Positions 16,067 to 24,726 are shown, numbered from the stretch's first letter. The stretch is DNA of 64,000 nucleotides from Microbacterium sp. Leaf151 (GCF_001424225.1 NZ_LMOR01000004.1:1-64000), one strand, 5' to 3'. Translations and numbers: made by a program. The notes: generated by a model not told the origin, from the letters alone.

Positions 16067-17020
16067 TCAGGACAGTGGATGCCAGCTCTCGCGCGCCACG
16101 CGCCGGAAGTTGCCGCCGAGCACCGCGGCGATGTCGTCGTCGCCCCACCCGTGATCGCGCAGGTGCGCGCCGAGGCCGACGAAGGTCTCGGGCGGCATCC
16201 ATTCCACCGGTCCCCACGCGGTGTAGCTGGCGTCGTAGAGGTCGGGGCTCGTCGCGAGCACGTCGCGGAACGTCTGCCAGTCGAAGGAGAAATCGGTGCT
16301 GACGCCGACGTGGTCGATGCCGACGACCTCGACAGCGTGCTCGAGGTGCCGCGTCATGGCCGACAGCGTCGGGGTGTTGGGCCCGAGGAAGATGCCGACC
16401 CCGGTGATGCCGATCACTCCCCCGGTGTCCGCCGCGGCCCGGGCCTGATCGTCGGTGATGTTACGGGGGTGATCCCACACCGCGCGCAGGTTCGAGTGGC
16501 TGAAGACCACCGGTCTGGTCGACACCGCGCACATCTCGAGCGTGGTTCGCGCCCCGACGTGCGAACCGTCGGGCACCGCACCGTGTCTGTTGAGCTCACT
16601 CACCAGGTCGCGTCCCCAGGCTGTCAGCCCGTCGTCGACGGCGTCGAGGCAGCCGCCGCCCGCGCGGTTCGCGACGTTGTAGGTCGGGGCGATCGTGCGG
16701 ACCCCCTGCGCGACGAGCGGGCCGACGGCATCGAGACGTCCGCCGAGCGGAGCGCAGTCCTCGAGGTCGAAGACCACCGCGGTATCGCCCGCGGCGGCGA
16801 TCCGGTCGACGTCGTCGATCGACGTGGCGAGCGCGAGGCCGTCGATGCGCTCGGTCTGCGCACGGAACGCGGCGAGCAGCGAGGTCACGACCGCCGGGCC
16901 GTGAGGTGCGTAACCGACATTCAGTGAGACCAAGCCGCCTCCCGCGGGGCGGTAGCGGTGCAGGTCGGTGAGGTCGGCGGTCTCGACGAGCTCGACGCAG
17001 GCATGCTGATCCCAGAGCAC
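16067..17020 (-). CDS. Peptidase M19 (membrane dipeptidase/renal dipeptidase) family
   Basis: 317 residues from a GTG at 17018-17020, two bases after the trhO stop (TGACCGTG), so translation is probably coupled. M19 features include VFDLEDCAPLGG (bridging Glu), VFSHSNLRAVWDHPRNITDD (two His ligands) and GIDHVGVSTDFSFD. The canonical N-terminal metal motif HxD (as in DGHND) reads DQHACVEL here, so the Asp ligand appears replaced by Cys8. It may be an altered-metal dipeptidase or a divergent hydrolase; the substrate is unknown. No signal peptide is evident, so it is probably cytoplasmic. Confidence 0.82.
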   Translation of the reverse strand: MLWDQHACVELVETADLTDLHRYRPAGGGLVSLNVGYAPHGPAVVTSLLAAFRAQTERIDGLALATSIDDVDRIAAAGDTAVVFDLEDCAPLGGRLDAVGPLVAQGVRTIAPTYNVANRAGGGCLDAVDDGLTAWGRDLVSELNRHGAVPDGSHVGARTTLEMCAVSTRPVVFSHSNLRAVWDHPRNITDDQARAAADTGGVIGITGVGIFLGPNTPTLSAMTRHLEHAVEVVGIDHVGVSTDFSFDWQTFRDVLATSPDLYDASYTAWGPVEWMPPETFVGLGAHLRDHGWGDDDIAAVLGGNFRRVARESWHPLS

Positions 17021-17022
17021 GG

Positions 17023-17787
17023 TCAGACGCCGAGGGGTGAGGCGACGGGCGCGGCCGCGCGGGCGGGAGTCAGCCCGGAGTCCAGCGCCTCGCGCCCGTC
17101 GAAGACGAAGCAGTCGCCGGTGAAGTGCGCGCCGCCCTGCGCGTCGAACCATCCCAGGATCCCGCCGTCGAGCTGGTACGCCTCGACCCCCTCGGAGCGC
17201 AAGTACAGCGCTGCTTTCTCGCAGCGGATCCCGCCCGTGCAGAAGCTCACCACGGTCTTGCCGGTGAGGTTGTCGCGGTGGGCGCTCACGGCATCCGGGA
17301 ACTGGGTAAAGCGCTCGATGCGCCAGTCCAGGGCGCCGGCGAAGGTGCCGTAGTCGACCTCGAACGCGTTGCGGGTGTCGACGAGCACGACCTCCCGGCC
17401 GTCGTCGTCGGCGCCTCGGTCGAGCCAGCGACGCAGGGTGTCGGGACTGACGGCGGGGGCTCGGCCGTCCTGCGGGCGTACCTCGGGTCGGTCCATCCGG
17501 ATGATCTCGCGCTTCACCTTCACCAGGAGCTTGTCGAAGGGCACGCCGTCCGACCGGCTTTCCTTCGTCTCGAGTGCCGCGAAACGGCCGTCGGCGCGCA
17601 GGTCGTCGATGAAGCCGCGCACCGCGTCGGCCTTACCGGCGAGGAACAGGTTGATCCCCTCCTCGGCGAGCAGGATCGTGCCCCGGAGGTCGGCGGCGAC
17701 GGCCCGTTCGTGCAGCGACACCCGAACGGCGGCGGGATCGGCGATGCGCGTGAACAGGTACGCCGAGACGTTGAGGACGGATGCCAT
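17023..17787 (-). CDS. trhO: tRNA uridine(34) hydroxylase, rhodanese family
   Basis: 254 residues from the ATG at 17785-17787 (MASVLNVSAY). An N-terminal acylphosphatase-like region (GTILLAEEGINLFLAG) precedes a rhodanese domain with VVLVDTRNAFEVDYGTF and the active-site loop SFCTGGIRCEKAALYLRSEG, which is diagnostic of TrhO (YceA). TrhO carries out O2-dependent hydroxylation of U34 in certain tRNAs. An upstream ATG at 17826 would add 13 residues without homology. The M19 dipeptidase gene follows after 2 bp. Confidence 0.92.
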   Translation of the reverse strand: MASVLNVSAYLFTRIADPAAVRVSLHERAVAADLRGTILLAEEGINLFLAGKADAVRGFIDDLRADGRFAALETKESRSDGVPFDKLLVKVKREIIRMDRPEVRPQDGRAPAVSPDTLRRWLDRGADDDGREVVLVDTRNAFEVDYGTFAGALDWRIERFTQFPDAVSAHRDNLTGKTVVSFCTGGIRCEKAALYLRSEGVEAYQLDGGILGWFDAQGGAHFTGDCFVFDGREALDSGLTPARAAAPVASPLGV

Positions 17788-17904
17788 GGCATCCACCCTA
17801 TGAAACCCCGCACGTGCGCGTGTCATCCGGACCAGCGGGCGTCAAGCCGGGAAACGCGGGGTGCGCATCGCCTAGCGTGAGAGGACTCGTCCCCGGGAGG
17901 AAGC

Positions 17905-18711
17905 GTGCCAGAAGGCTCCGCGTCGTCGATCGCGACCGTGTCGGTCGTCATCCCCGTCCGCGACGACGGTCCGCACCTCAGGCGCTGCCTGCAGGCGCTG
18001 GCCGCGCAGACGGTCGCCGCCGACGAGATCGTCGTCGTCGACAACGGCTCCACCGACGACAGCGCCGATATCGCCCGCGCCGCGGGGGCGCGCGTCGTGT
18101 CCTGCGGTGAACGCGGCATCCCCGCAGCGGCCGCCACCGGCTACGACGCCGCGCGTTTCGATCTCATCCTGCGCCTCGACGCCGACAGCCTCCCCGCCGC
18201 CACCTGGGTCGCGAGCATGGTGGACGCGCTGAGCGAAGAGAGAGTGGATGCCGTCACAGGCGGAGCCGTTTTCCATGACGGACCCGTCTCCCGACGCGTG
18301 ACGATGGCCCGGGTCTTCCTCGGCACCTACCACGCATTCGCGTTCCCCGCGCTCGGGCACACACCGCTGTGGGGGTCGAACATGGCGTTCCGTCGTCGGG
18401 CGTGGCTCGCCGTGCGCGACGAGGTGCACCTCGACCCCGAACTGCACGACGACCTCGACCTGGCGTACCACTTGGGCGTCGGCCACCGCATCCGCCGGGT
18501 CTCGGGTCAGCACATGCGCGTGTCCTCGCGCACGGTCGAGCCCCGTCGGTTCGCGCGGTGCTTCCGCCGCGGGGCGGGCACCGTGTTCGCGCACTGGCCG
18601 ACCGATATCCCCCCGGCGCGGTGGATGCGGGTGTGGCGCGGGCGTCGGCTGCAGGACTCCCGTCCTCTCGAGGTCCGCGCCGTCGACCGCGACGAGGCGG
18701 CCCGCGCATGA
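17905..18711 (+). CDS. Glycosyltransferase family 2
   Basis: 268 residues, GTG start preceded by GGGAGG. It has a GT-A nucleotide-sugar fold: VSVVIPVRDDGPHLRRCLQA at the N-terminus, VVDNGSTDDS, LRLDADSLP (the DxD metal motif) and a GSNMAFRRRAWLAVRDEVHL acceptor block followed by HDDLDLAYHLG. No membrane segments are apparent. It probably transfers a sugar to a cell-surface acceptor. It is the first gene of an operon: its TGA stop overlaps the ATG of the next gene (ATGA at 18708-18711), and a membrane protein follows that. Confidence 0.9.
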   Translation: MPEGSASSIATVSVVIPVRDDGPHLRRCLQALAAQTVAADEIVVVDNGSTDDSADIARAAGARVVSCGERGIPAAAATGYDAARFDLILRLDADSLPAATWVASMVDALSEERVDAVTGGAVFHDGPVSRRVTMARVFLGTYHAFAFPALGHTPLWGSNMAFRRRAWLAVRDEVHLDPELHDDLDLAYHLGVGHRIRRVSGQHMRVSSRTVEPRRFARCFRRGAGTVFAHWPTDIPPARWMRVWRGRRLQDSRPLEVRAVDRDEAARA

Positions 18712-19541
18712 CCGGCATCCTGTTCCCGAACGTGGAGGCACCCGACCTGCACGTGATGAGCTTCAACATCCGGCGGCGGTTCGAGCGCATCACGTGGCCG
18801 TCGGCCGACCGCTGGCCGATGCGCAAGCAGCGTCTGCGCACCTTCCTCGGCGCGAACCGTCCGCATCTGCTCGGTTCTCAGGAGGCGATGCCCGACCAGG
18901 CGCGGTGGGTGCAGGAGTCGCTGGGCTCGCAGTACGGGCGTGTGGGTCTCGGGCGCGGCAAAGACCGCGGGGGTGAGGGCACGCCCCTCTTCTACGACCG
19001 CGACCGTATCGAGGTCGAGAGCTGGGAGCAGGTCATGCTCTCGGACACCCCCGACGTCCCGGGCTCGACGGGGTGGGGGAACACGATCCCCCGCGTCGCG
19101 GTCATCGCCCACCTGCGCGATCACGCCACCGGCGCCCGCTTCACCTTCGTCAACACGCACTTCGATGCCTTCTCGCACCGCGCGCGCCGACGCTCAGCCA
19201 CCTGGCTACACGACCTCGTCGCCGCTCACCGGGGTCCGCTGCTGTTCACCGCCGACGTGAACGCCCCCGTGCGCTCGCGCGAGCTCGCGGAGATGTTCGC
19301 GGACGGGCTGCTCGTGGACACGTGGTCTTATGCGCCGGCTCGCCGCACGGCCGAATGGGGCACGTTCAACAATTACCGTCGCCCCCAGCAGGGTGCTCGG
19401 CGGATCGACGCGGTACTGACGACGCCCGATGTGGGTGTGCGAGCCGTTGGGATCGACCCGCGACCGACCGGAACGCAGTGGCCGAGCGATCATCTGCCCG
19501 TGCAGGCCGTCGTGCGGATTCCGGGCGGAGCCACCTCTTGA
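18708..19541 (+). CDS. Endonuclease/exonuclease/phosphatase (EEP) family protein
   Basis: 278 residues; the ATG overlaps the preceding stop codon. EEP-fold motifs in order: VMSFNIRRR, LLGSQEAMPDQ (metal-binding Glu), FTFVNTHFDAFS, LFTADVNAP (divergent form of the usual GDFN) and SDHLPVQAV (catalytic Asp-His). Proteins of this kind hydrolyse phosphodiesters or phosphomonoesters of nucleic acids, inositides or glycolipids. Its place between a glycosyltransferase and a membrane protein suggests a role on a lipid- or sugar-phosphate, but this is inference. Confidence 0.88.
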   Translation: MTGILFPNVEAPDLHVMSFNIRRRFERITWPSADRWPMRKQRLRTFLGANRPHLLGSQEAMPDQARWVQESLGSQYGRVGLGRGKDRGGEGTPLFYDRDRIEVESWEQVMLSDTPDVPGSTGWGNTIPRVAVIAHLRDHATGARFTFVNTHFDAFSHRARRRSATWLHDLVAAHRGPLLFTADVNAPVRSRELAEMFADGLLVDTWSYAPARRTAEWGTFNNYRRPQQGARRIDAVLTTPDVGVRAVGIDPRPTGTQWPSDHLPVQAVVRIPGGATS

Positions 19542-19569
19542 TCACCCGTGCGACGCGGGAGGGATGCCG

Positions 19570-20157
19570 ATGATCCGGGCCATGTACGCGAACCTGAAGC
19601 GCCCGCCGCGCACCGTCACCGACTGGCTGGCCGATGCGGTGCGCGCCACGGCGATCGTGCTCGTGCTGGTGTCGCTGTTCACGCTGCCGTTCACCGACTT
19701 CGCCGTGCTGTCGATGTCGCTGCCGGCCGTGATGCTCTCGCGCATGATCGGGCTGCGTTCGGGGCTGGACCTGATCACGTGCGTGACGGTGTTCGTCGCC
19801 GCCGGCAGCAACGTGCTGGAGCTCTACCGGGCGTGGACGGGGTGGGACCTCATCGTGCACCTCGTCTGCACCGGGGTGCTGGCGGCCGTCGCGCTGGTCT
19901 TGCTCGACGACGGGGGCGTCGTCGCCCCGACGGGACGTCGACGCACGCCGATCGTGGTCGCGACCATCGCCGGCTTGGCATTGTCGGCCGTGTGGGAGAT
20001 GGTCGAGTGGTTCGGCTACCGGTTCATCACGGATGCCATCTTCGTGACCTACGACGACACCATCGGCGACATGATGGCGGGTGGCGCGGGGGCGCTTCTC
20101 GTGGGTGTCTTCGCATCCCGCTTGCGGCTGACGCGGGCAGATCGGGCACCTCTCTGA
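19570..20157 (+). CDS. Integral membrane protein, DUF2238/YjdF-like
   Basis: 195 residues from the ATG at 19570, which has GGGAGGG at good spacing; ATG 19564 is two codons earlier. Five or six hydrophobic segments are visible. Conserved polar features are VWEMVEWFGYRF and TYDDTIGDMMAGGAGALLVG, which resemble the DUF2238 (YjdF) pattern of acidic residues inside the membrane. Third gene of the GT2/EEP operon. Function unknown. Confidence 0.8.
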   Translation: MIRAMYANLKRPPRTVTDWLADAVRATAIVLVLVSLFTLPFTDFAVLSMSLPAVMLSRMIGLRSGLDLITCVTVFVAAGSNVLELYRAWTGWDLIVHLVCTGVLAAVALVLLDDGGVVAPTGRRRTPIVVATIAGLALSAVWEMVEWFGYRFITDAIFVTYDDTIGDMMAGGAGALLVGVFASRLRLTRADRAPL

Positions 20158-20206
20158 GCCAGGTCGGCACACCGGACGCGCCGCGCGGCGAAGCCCGACG
20201 GGCTCT

Positions 20207-20279
20207 CCGTGAGACTGCACCTCGCTGACGAACCCGTTGCCGCGGGCAACCGTCGGGTCGGCGGAATGCAGTCTCACGG
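20207..20279. repeat. Long-range inverted repeat downstream of katA
   Basis: Perfect 13-bp arms CCGTGAGACTGCA (20207-20219) and TGCAGTCTCACGG (20267-20279) flank a 47-bp centre. It sits between the 3' ends of a plus-strand operon and katA, so it may terminate both, but its size also suits a small extragenic repeat (REP/MITE-like). Confidence 0.6.
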
Positions 20280-20293
20280 TGTGAGACCGTGGC

Positions 20294-21841
20294 TCAGATC
20301 TTTCCAGCGACATCCGTTCCGACGAGGTCGCCGTCGGGGTTCGGCTCGCTCAACTGCTCACCGGGTGCGGTCGAGCCCTCCAGCGGCGGCAGGGCCGCCT
20401 CGACGCGGGAGCCGATCCCGGCGTCGACGTTCTTCCAGTACTGCACGGCCCGGTCGCGCACATCAGCGCGTGTGACTCCCCCGACGTGACCCGTGATGGT
20501 CTCCACGAGACGGTCGCGCTCCTCGGCGGACATGACTTCGCGCACAAGCGTGCCGGCCTGGCCCCAGTCATCGTCTTCGGGGTGCAGGGTGGCCGCCGAG
20601 CGGACGAGGTCGCCGTCGCTCTGCCAGCCGCCGTCGCCCGCGCGTCGCGGATCGGCCGCGGGGCCTCCGACCGAGTTGGGCGCATAGACGGGCACCTCGG
20701 GCGGGTTGTACTCGTAGCGCATCGCGCCTTCCTTCGAGTACGAGTGCACCTCCGTGTGCGGACGGTTCACCGGCAGCTGCTGGTAGTTCGTGCCGACGCG
20801 GTAGCGGTGGGCGTCGGCGTAGCTGAAGATGCGCGCCTGCAGCATCTTGTCGGGGCTGCCGTCGATGCCAGGCACGAAGTTCGACGGCTCGAACGCCGCC
20901 TGCTCGATCTCGGCGAAGTAGTTGCCCGGATTGCGATTGAGCTCCATCGTGCCGACCTCGATCTCGGGGTAGTCGTCGTGCGGCCACACCTTGGTCAGGT
21001 CGAAGGGGTTGAAGCGATACGTCTTGGCATCCTCGTAGGGCATGATCTGCACCTTCAGCGTCCACGTGGGGAACTCGGCGCGCTCGATCGCGGCGTAGAG
21101 GTCGCGGATGTGGAAGTCGGCGTCTTGCCCTGCGATCTGGTCGGCCTCGTCCTGCGTGAGCGTCTTGTGTCCGAGGTCGGTGTGGAAGTGGTACTTGACC
21201 CAGAACCGCTCGCCCTCGGCATTGATCCACTGGTACGTGTGCGATCCGTACCCGTTCATGTGTCGCCATGATGCCGGGATGCCCCGGTCCCCCATCAGCC
21301 ACGTCACCTGGTGCGCGCTCTCGGGAGACAGCGTCCAGAAGTCCCACTGCATCGTGTTGTCGCGCAGGTGGCTGCCGGGCAGGCGCTTCTGCGACCGGAT
21401 GAAGTCGGGGAACTTGATGCCGTCCTTCACGAAGAAGACGGGGGTGTTGTTGCCGACGAGGTCGTAGTTGCCCTCGGTCGTGTAGAACTTCAGCGAGAAT
21501 CCGCGCGGGTCGCGCCACGTGTCGGGGCTGCCCTGCTCGCCGGCGACGGAGGAGAAACGCGCGAGCATCTCGGTCTCCACACCCGGCTGGAACAGCGCCG
21601 CCCGCGTGTAGGCCGACACGTCGCCGGTGGTACGGAACGTGCCGAAGGCACCGCCGCCTTTCGCATGCACGACGCGCTCGGGCACGCGCTCGCGGTTGAA
21701 CTGCGCGAGCTTCTCGATCAGGTAGTGATCGGTGAGCGCGATCGAGCCGTCGGCTCCGACGCTCTGGGAATGCTCGTCGCTGGCGATGGGTGCGCCGTTG
21801 TTGGCGGTGGTCGGGTCGTTGGCGGTGGTCGACTCGGTCAT
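20294..21841 (-). CDS. katA: Catalase (heme, small-subunit type)
   Basis: 515 residues from the ATG at 21839-21841. It dismutates hydrogen peroxide in the cytoplasm. The active-site block [20 protein letters not shown] contains the distal His59, [15 protein letters not shown] and [12 protein letters not shown] follow, and [14 protein letters not shown] (about residue 340) carries the proximal heme Tyr. Length and absence of the C-terminal flavodoxin-like domain place it among small-subunit catalases. A ~54-codon upstream extension lacks homologous features. No furA-type regulator is adjacent. Confidence 0.96.
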   Translation of the reverse strand: MTESTTANDPTTANNGAPIASDEHSQSVGADGSIALTDHYLIEKLAQFNRERVPERVVHAKGGGAFGTFRTTGDVSAYTRAALFQPGVETEMLARFSSVAGEQGSPDTWRDPRGFSLKFYTTEGNYDLVGNNTPVFFVKDGIKFPDFIRSQKRLPGSHLRDNTMQWDFWTLSPESAHQVTWLMGDRGIPASWRHMNGYGSHTYQWINAEGERFWVKYHFHTDLGHKTLTQDEADQIAGQDADFHIRDLYAAIERAEFPTWTLKVQIMPYEDAKTYRFNPFDLTKVWPHDDYPEIEVGTMELNRNPGNYFAEIEQAAFEPSNFVPGIDGSPDKMLQARIFSYADAHRYRVGTNYQQLPVNRPHTEVHSYSKEGAMRYEYNPPEVPVYAPNSVGGPAADPRRAGDGGWQSDGDLVRSAATLHPEDDDWGQAGTLVREVMSAEERDRLVETITGHVGGVTRADVRDRAVQYWKNVDAGIGSRVEAALPPLEGSTAPGEQLSEPNPDGDLVGTDVAGKI

Positions 21842-22023
21842 TGCTCTCCTCACGTCGTGGGCCGCGATGAACGGGGCCCCATCCGACGGTACGCAGGAGG
21901 TCCGACATCGCTGAGGCATTGCGGATCCACCGGTGAACACGTAGGGCCGGGACGGTGTCAATCCCCGGATCCGGGTGCCCGGCGACGGCGAGCATGAGCC
22001 CACATCAACGGAAAGGACGCGTC

Positions 22024-22239
22024 ATGGCGAAGGATCTCTCGAAAGGCGACCGGGTCAGCTGGGACACCCCGCAGGGGCGCACGCAGGGCGAGGTCGTGGA
22101 GAAGAAGACGAAGGACTTCGAGCACGACGGGCAGAAGTTCACGGCATCCGACGATGACCCGGCCTTCATCGTGAAGTCGGAAAAATCCGGCGCCAAGGCC
22201 GCGCACAAGGCCTCTGCCCTGAACAAGCTGAAGAGCTGA
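22024..22239 (+). CDS. DUF2945 (HVA1/Tudor-like) small protein
   Basis: 71 residues: MAKDLSKGDRVSWDTPQG begins the short SH3/Tudor-like beta domain, followed by GEVVEKKTKDFEHDGQKFTA and DDPAFIVKSEKSGAKAAHK, a nearly complete match in pattern to the DUF2945 'hypervirulence-associated' family. Function is unknown; members may bind nucleic acid or proteins. The start has AAAGGA upstream. It ends 7 bp before a 20-bp-stem bidirectional terminator and lies between catalase and photolyase, suggesting a stress-related role by association only. Confidence 0.85.
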   Translation: MAKDLSKGDRVSWDTPQGRTQGEVVEKKTKDFEHDGQKFTASDDDPAFIVKSEKSGAKAAHKASALNKLKS

Positions 22240-22245
22240 CACCCG

Positions 22246-22306
22246 CGCAGGCTCCGACGGGCTCAGCGGCCACTCACCCCGGCCGGTGAGCCTGTCGGAG
22301 CCTGCG
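22246..22306. terminator. Bidirectional terminator between DUF2945 and photolyase genes
   Basis: Arms 22246-22265 and 22287-22306 form a 20-bp stem with a single mismatch. It is placed between convergent stops at 22239 and 22310, so it probably serves both genes. Confidence 0.8.
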
Positions 22307-22309
22307 GAC

Positions 22310-23749
22310 CTACCCCCTCGCGTCGCGCCGCTTGCGCATCTGAGCCAGGGCGAGGCTCAGACGATGGTTGCCGGCCAGCACATCCTCGTGGCGCTCGAGG
22401 AACGACCAGTACGCGTCGGTGAAGACCGAGTCCTTGGCATCCGCCGCCGACGGCCACCACGATCCCATCTTCTGCAGGTACGCCCCGCCCGACACGTAGG
22501 GCTTGGTCGCGACGAACCCGCCGTCGGCGAACTGGCTCATCCCCATGACGTTCGGCACCATGACCCAGTCGTACGCGTCGACGAACAGCGCGAGGAACCA
22601 CGCGTTCACCTCGCGCGGCGCGTAGCCCTGCAGCAGGAACCAGTTGCCCAGCACCATCAGCCGCTCGATGTGGTGCGCATAGCCCCACCGGTGCACGCGC
22701 TCGAGGACCGTGCGCACCGGAACCGGCAGGTCACTCGGCATCCGTTCACCCGAGTACCAGTACTTCTGGATGCGCCCGTCGAGGTGAAGGGCGTTGACGC
22801 GCTCGAGCTCCGGGTGCGCCCTGTACATGCCGCGCATGTATTCGCGCCACCCGATCACCTGGCGGATGAACCCCTCGACGGATGCCAGGGGTGCATCGGT
22901 GCGCGTGGCTGCGGCGACGACCTCCTCGACCGTGAGCAGTCCGATGTTCAGCATCGGCGAGATGACCGCATGGAAGAGGAACGGCTCGTCGGCCTTCATC
23001 GCGTCCTCGTACCGGCCGAAGTCGTGCAACCGTTCGGCGACGAACACATCGAGCCACGCGCGGGCGTCCTCGGGGGTCACCGGAAGCCAGAACTCGCCCG
23101 CTGTGCCCGGGTGCTCGGGGAACATCTCGTCGACCTCGGAGATGACCGTCCGGGTGATCTCGTCGTGCTCCGGCTGCGGGAGCGACGGGATGTCGACGCC
23201 CTTCTTCGGAAGCGGTTTGCGATTGTCGGCATCGAAGTTCCACCGGCGCCCCGCGGGCTTGCCCCCGTCCATCAGGATGCCGGTTCGTCGGCGCTGCCAG
23301 TGGTAGAAGTCCTCCATCAGCGGCGTCGGATGCTCGGCGAACCAGCCGTCCACCTCTTCTTCGGGAGTGATGAACAGTCCGTCGGACTGCACGTCGGTGT
23401 CCACGTCGTGGGCGGCGCAGATCGCGGCGATGCGCTCGTCGACCGGACGGTTCGGGTCGCTCATCCAGGTCAACTCCGTGACGCGGTGCTCCCTGAGCAG
23501 GCTCTCGAGTCCAGCCTTGAACGCGAGGTCGTCGCCGAGGGCGATCCGGCGGACCGTCTTACCGTCAGCCTCCAGCCGGGCCGCGGTGTGCCGCATGGCG
23601 GAGATCAGCAGCACGATCTTGTGCCGGTGATACGGGATCTTGCGGAACCGCGGCGCCGACTCGATGAAGAAGAACTCATCGATGCCGCCGTCGGCGTACG
23701 CGGGGTGCTCGGCGAACTGCTGCGTGGCGAGGATCAGGGCCGCCCTCAC
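22310..23749 (-). CDS. Cryptochrome/photolyase of the prokaryotic (6-4)/FeS-BCP class, lacking cluster cysteines
   Basis: 479 residues from a GTG at 23747-23749 that overlaps the stop codon of the DUF2256 gene (GTGA); in-frame ATGs further upstream lie inside that gene. The PhrB/CryB architecture is clear: an N-terminal Rossmann-like domain (PYHRHKIVLLISAMRH), RRWNFDADNRKPLPK, GWREYMRGMYRAHPE, YAHHIERLMVLGNWFLLQG and NVMGMSQFADGGFVATKPYV. Family members repair UV (6-4) lesions or sense light using FAD. The four [4Fe-4S] cysteines near the C-terminus are missing: the region after the GMSQ block reads YLQKMGSWWPSAADAKDS, and the only Cys is in AAICAAH. It is therefore a cluster-free member or has a changed function. 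Confidence 0.9.
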   Translation of the reverse strand: MRAALILATQQFAEHPAYADGGIDEFFFIESAPRFRKIPYHRHKIVLLISAMRHTAARLEADGKTVRRIALGDDLAFKAGLESLLREHRVTELTWMSDPNRPVDERIAAICAAHDVDTDVQSDGLFITPEEEVDGWFAEHPTPLMEDFYHWQRRRTGILMDGGKPAGRRWNFDADNRKPLPKKGVDIPSLPQPEHDEITRTVISEVDEMFPEHPGTAGEFWLPVTPEDARAWLDVFVAERLHDFGRYEDAMKADEPFLFHAVISPMLNIGLLTVEEVVAAATRTDAPLASVEGFIRQVIGWREYMRGMYRAHPELERVNALHLDGRIQKYWYSGERMPSDLPVPVRTVLERVHRWGYAHHIERLMVLGNWFLLQGYAPREVNAWFLALFVDAYDWVMVPNVMGMSQFADGGFVATKPYVSGGAYLQKMGSWWPSAADAKDSVFTDAYWSFLERHEDVLAGNHRLSLALAQMRKRRDARG

Positions 23750-23901
23750 GCGTGCCGCCTCTGCTTCGCTGCGTTCGCCCGGCATCCGCGCGAGCAATAA
23801 AGCACCTGGTCCCACTGATCGCGGCCGTTCCAGCGTTTGCGGTCGGTGAACGAGCGCCCACAGAATGCGCAGGGCTTGGAGCGCACCTCAGGTCGTGACA
23901 T
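23746..23901 (-). CDS. DUF2256 zinc-ribbon protein coupled to photolyase
   Basis: 51 residues from the ATG at 23899-23901. KPCAFCGRSFTDRKRW ... QVLYCSRGCRAN gives a CxxC...CxxxC zinc ribbon with the W and D residues of DUF2256. Families of this type are commonly found beside, or fused to, cryptochrome/photolyase genes. Here its TGA overlaps the photolyase GTG, so the two are translated together. A role as an assembly or nucleic-acid-binding partner of the flavoprotein is inferred from linkage. Confidence 0.88.
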   Translation of the reverse strand: MSRPEVRSKPCAFCGRSFTDRKRWNGRDQWDQVLYCSRGCRANAAKQRRHA

Positions 23902-24013
23902 GGCGTCATCGTCGCAAGAGGGCCCTCCGTGCCGTGGGGGCTTGCGCTGACACGAAGATCGGGTGCGCGCAAGGCCCGGGCGCGATCCGCCGCCTTCATG
24001 GTCGAGTCTCACC

Positions 24014-24142
24014 ATGGACATCACATCTGAACGACCCCGCGACGACGCCGACAGCCCCGACGAGCTCGAGACCGCCGACGGCGCGCGCATGCCCGCTTCC
24101 ACGGACGACGACGGCACACCGGTCGAGAACCCGTCCGGCTGA
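24014..24142 (+). CDS. Small acidic protein (42 aa), hypothetical
   Basis: Reads MDITSERPRDDADSPDELET and ends TPVENPSG. Nearly every third codon base is G or C, as in real genes here, and about a third of the residues are Asp or Glu. There is no strong Shine-Dalgarno sequence, so it may be leaderless or weakly expressed. A GGGCCGG/CCGGCCC hairpin follows the stop. It is divergent from the DUF2256-photolyase operon. No family recognised; probably intrinsically disordered. Confidence 0.5.
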   Translation: MDITSERPRDDADSPDELETADGARMPASTDDDGTPVENPSG

Positions 24143-24183
24143 GGGAGACGGGCCGGGGCCCCGCGGGACTCCGGCCCGCTCCG

Positions 24184-24675
24184 TCAGTCCGGCAGGTCGA
24201 ACTTCTCGTTCTCTCCGCCCTGGGGGCGTTCGCCGGTGACTTTCGACGTCACCAGCGCGATGGCGGTGGCGATGCGTCCGCCTGCGCTACCCCAGTACTC
24301 ACCGCTCAGGGTGTTCACCCGCAGCAGCGTCACGCCGGGCGACTCGGGACCGTCAGGGAACCACGCCTCGACGCTCGTCGACCACAGCTCCTTGAGCTTC
24401 GCCAGGTCGTCGACGACCTCGGCCTTACCCGCGAGCGAGAGCCACGTGCTGTCGGAGCTGAACGACAGACCGATCTTCGGGTCGCGCCGCACATGCGAGA
24501 CGGCCGACGCGTCGCTGCCCACGATGAACCACAGGTCGCCGTCGCTCTCGGTCTCCTGCACGGTGAGCGGGTGCGCGTGCAAAGCGCCGTCCTCCGCGCG
24601 CGTGGTGACCATCGCGAAGCGGAACTTCTTCAGAAGCTCGTTGAGCGTGTCCAGCTCGGATCCGGTGGATGACAT
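24184..24675 (-). CDS. Pyridoxamine 5'-phosphate oxidase-family general stress protein
   Basis: 163 residues from the ATG at 24673-24675 (AGAGGA upstream). The split-barrel flavin-binding fold is shown by FRFAMVTTRAEDGALHAHPL, DLWFIVGSDASAVSHVRRDP and IGLSFSSDSTWLSLAGKAEV, with an ending GEYWGSAGG. This is the 'general stress protein 26' group, which binds FMN or F420. Substrate unknown. It lies in a stretch rich in oxidative/light-stress genes. Confidence 0.87.
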   Translation of the reverse strand: MSSTGSELDTLNELLKKFRFAMVTTRAEDGALHAHPLTVQETESDGDLWFIVGSDASAVSHVRRDPKIGLSFSSDSTWLSLAGKAEVVDDLAKLKELWSTSVEAWFPDGPESPGVTLLRVNTLSGEYWGSAGGRIATAIALVTSKVTGERPQGGENEKFDLPD

Positions 24676-24726
24676 GTCATTCCTCTCGTCGAAGGCTCCA
24701 GCCCACCGCGTGGGCGCGCACACTCG

